Shown: positions 58,466 to 60,000 of the stretch, one piece after another | How positions within the stretch are numbered: position 1 is the stretch's first letter | Layout of the letters: every line of letters begins with the position of its first letter | Source: Symsagittifera roscoffensis | Lineage: Eukaryota; Xenacoelomorpha; Acoela; Convolutidae | DNA: 60,000 nucleotides | Reading direction: 5' to 3' | Assembly (NCBI RefSeq): GCF_963678635.1 | Contig: NC_087065.1 | Coordinates: forward strand, 5,109,209 to 5,169,208 | Made by a program: the position numbers and the translations under genes | Notes under the pieces: model-generated | Database searches by the model: none | The model's input: only the letters and a program-made list of their open reading frames with translations | Told to the model about the DNA's origin: nothing

Positions 58466-60000
58466 TTTGATATTTTTTAAACTAAAGACAGGGCAAAAAC
58501 CTTATTTTCTTAATCAATCTTTAGCTGATTTCAAAAAATTTTTGTATAACAAATTTTATTTTTACTGCTTTTTATTGTGAACTCGTTTTCCTTCTCATTA
58601 CACCAAATAGGAAAGTAGTAAGCTTTGATAAATGACTAATTTATTCGCCCTATTCAATTTGGGACAAGTTTGGGTGGTCGGAGTTTCCCGCCACCTTTTC
58701 GTTCGAGTGCGCGCAAGCGCGCGAGTTTCATCTGCTTTTAACGAGCCACTACGATTTCTAAAGTTAATGACAATGGAGGGTATAAAATCTTCTCGTTAAG
58801 TTACCGCTAATTTTTCCTCGTGTTTTCTCCCTTGTGACTTGCTTCCCAAGCTAGGGAATACTCAGAATACGCAAATTTAAAAGTGTAAAATTCTTTAAAA
58901 AATTTCAAATCCCGACCGGAAACAAAAAATTTTCATTTATTTTCTCAGTTTACCTATCAAATAGAAGTAAAAATTTCAAGTTTTTTTGTAATCATAAACG
59001 TCAGTGGTCTAGTGTATCTGTCGCGAACTCCCAAACCAAGAAGATAAGTATGAGTCTCCAGCCGTGAGAGAAAAAAGTTCCGAAATTAAACATTAATATC
59101 TCTCAAATTAAAAAAAGTAAACACCTTCCCTTTTCATTGGTATCACTCATTTCATCTGTTGTTTCGATTAGGAATAATTTAAAGGCTGCTCCGTTTGGGT
59201 TACAGAATTTGAATCTTTTTCATTTTTGTCCCCTTTAGTGTTTATTTAATTTTATATCCTTTCATGATATATCTGTTCCCTTGTCTTCGTTGCCATCAAC
59301 TGAGAATTATCTAGTAACTATTAGTGAAAAGACAAATCAATTGCCCAATATTACAGAGGAGTCAGTTCGAGTCCCAGGTACGAGAGTTGATTTTTTAAAC
59401 TTTTTCTTATTTTGATCGATTTGAACTTATTGAAATTTCAAAAATAAAGTGGACTGTGATATGTTCCAAATGATTGAATTGGCACTAATACATCAGGCTG
59501 TTTCGCGTCCCCGCAGGACTCATAATCTACAAATCTATTGTCTTTCGTTCGTGTGGCTCGCTATGTAAAAGTTTGATTTGTGTTCGAACTTTTATAGCAC
59601 GCTTGGCACAGTTAGATGCATGTGTGATGGAAACGCAGCACAACAATGGACCAAATCCAGGTGGGAACTTTAAAAAACTTTTATCATTAAAAGATGCAAT
59701 TGTGAGGAGGTAAAGGAAAGCCTGCAAAGAGCAAACAGCCAAAAACCCTGACCAAGACTCGCGCCTTGACTAGGTGTGAGGTGATTCGCAATTTTTAAGC
59801 AACTCACGTTACGCTTTTAGTACAGTTTTAGAAATGGCTGCATTAATAGCGTAATTTGAAAGTTCTAGACAAAAAAAACGGCCTTGAGTCGCAAAAAAGA
59901 GCCTGGCGCAACATATTACCTCAATCTCGAATGTGCGCAAGATTCATAATCGGAATATAAACCTTGCCAGAATCTCACAGGATTTTTATTAGATTTGCTT
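58466..60000. other. Non-coding stretch to the window end
   Basis: 58.70-58.74 kb has GAGTGCGCGCAAGCGCGCGAG, a short GC-rich near-palindrome. No gene, tRNA or repeat family that I recognise. Confidence 0.4.

Noticed and set aside
58195-58470. 91-codon plus-strand frame with VESATKF heptads as a coiled-coil protein
   Set aside because: The heptads follow from a 21-bp DNA repeat in frame; there is no flanking coding signal and related motifs outside are out of frame.
46348-60000. Exons for TM1-5 of the GPCR on the minus strand
   Set aside because: I scanned the minus-strand frames above 39.7 kb for DRY, a TM3 Cys or TM5-like hydrophobic segments in phase and found none that were credible.
1-60000. 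CRISPR arrays, bacterial operons or prophage
   Set aside because: Direct repeats here are long, diverged, or derived from retroelements, with no spacer pattern, and the genes are spliced animal genes.

Overview
This is a eukaryotic, animal-type window: AT-rich, very low coding density, GT-AG introns, an intact metazoan signalling kinase, a class A GPCR fragment, and much decayed transposon and tandem-repeat DNA. The lack of operons and the divergence of the kinase from its vertebrate orthologue suggest an invertebrate; the sequence does not let me name the species. No bacterial, CRISPR or convincing tRNA/rRNA features were found.

Region by region. (1) About 0.2-10.4 kb is one heavily decayed Ty3/gypsy-type LTR retrotransposon on the minus strand. 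Gag lies near 10 kb, then a broken zinc knuckle, reverse transcriptase, RNase H and integrase toward the left. An internal piece of its integrase has expanded into ten monomers of about 556 bp (0.98-6.24 kb), themselves arranged as a five-monomer higher-order repeat. (2) 10.5-18.8 kb is non-coding, with a 22-bp minisatellite and diverged dispersed repeats. (3) 18.8-20.15 kb is a dead non-LTR (LINE) reverse transcriptase on the minus strand. Next to it is a 0.92-kb element with 61-bp terminal inverted repeats that carries a broken coding-like stretch. (4) 21.6-25.2 kb holds the only complete gene seen: a two-exon DSTYK (dusty) kinase, minus strand, 1068 residues. (5) 25-37 kb is repeat-rich. 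It has several copies of a ~520-bp dispersed element (family A), copies of a second family marked by GGCGCC-rich ends (family B), and local tandem duplications. (6) 37.9-39.7 kb has the last two recognisable exons of a class A GPCR, minus strand: third intracellular loop with a long poly-asparagine tract, TM6, TM7 and helix 8. Exons for TM1-5 are not recognisable in the window. (7) 39.7-60 kb is non-coding as far as I can see. It has more family A/B copies, a 111-bp-arm near-perfect palindrome followed by a second hairpin with the same loop (45.5-45.8 kb), a diverged tandem duplication at 52.4-55.1 kb, and a 21-bp repeat at 58.3 kb.

DSTYK and the GPCR fragment are both on the minus strand but about 13 kb apart, and nothing indicates joint function. 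The most unusual structures are the integrase-derived higher-order repeat, the paired hairpins with conserved loop and covarying stems, and the family A element with structured ends. I see no clear evidence of a new multi-gene system.
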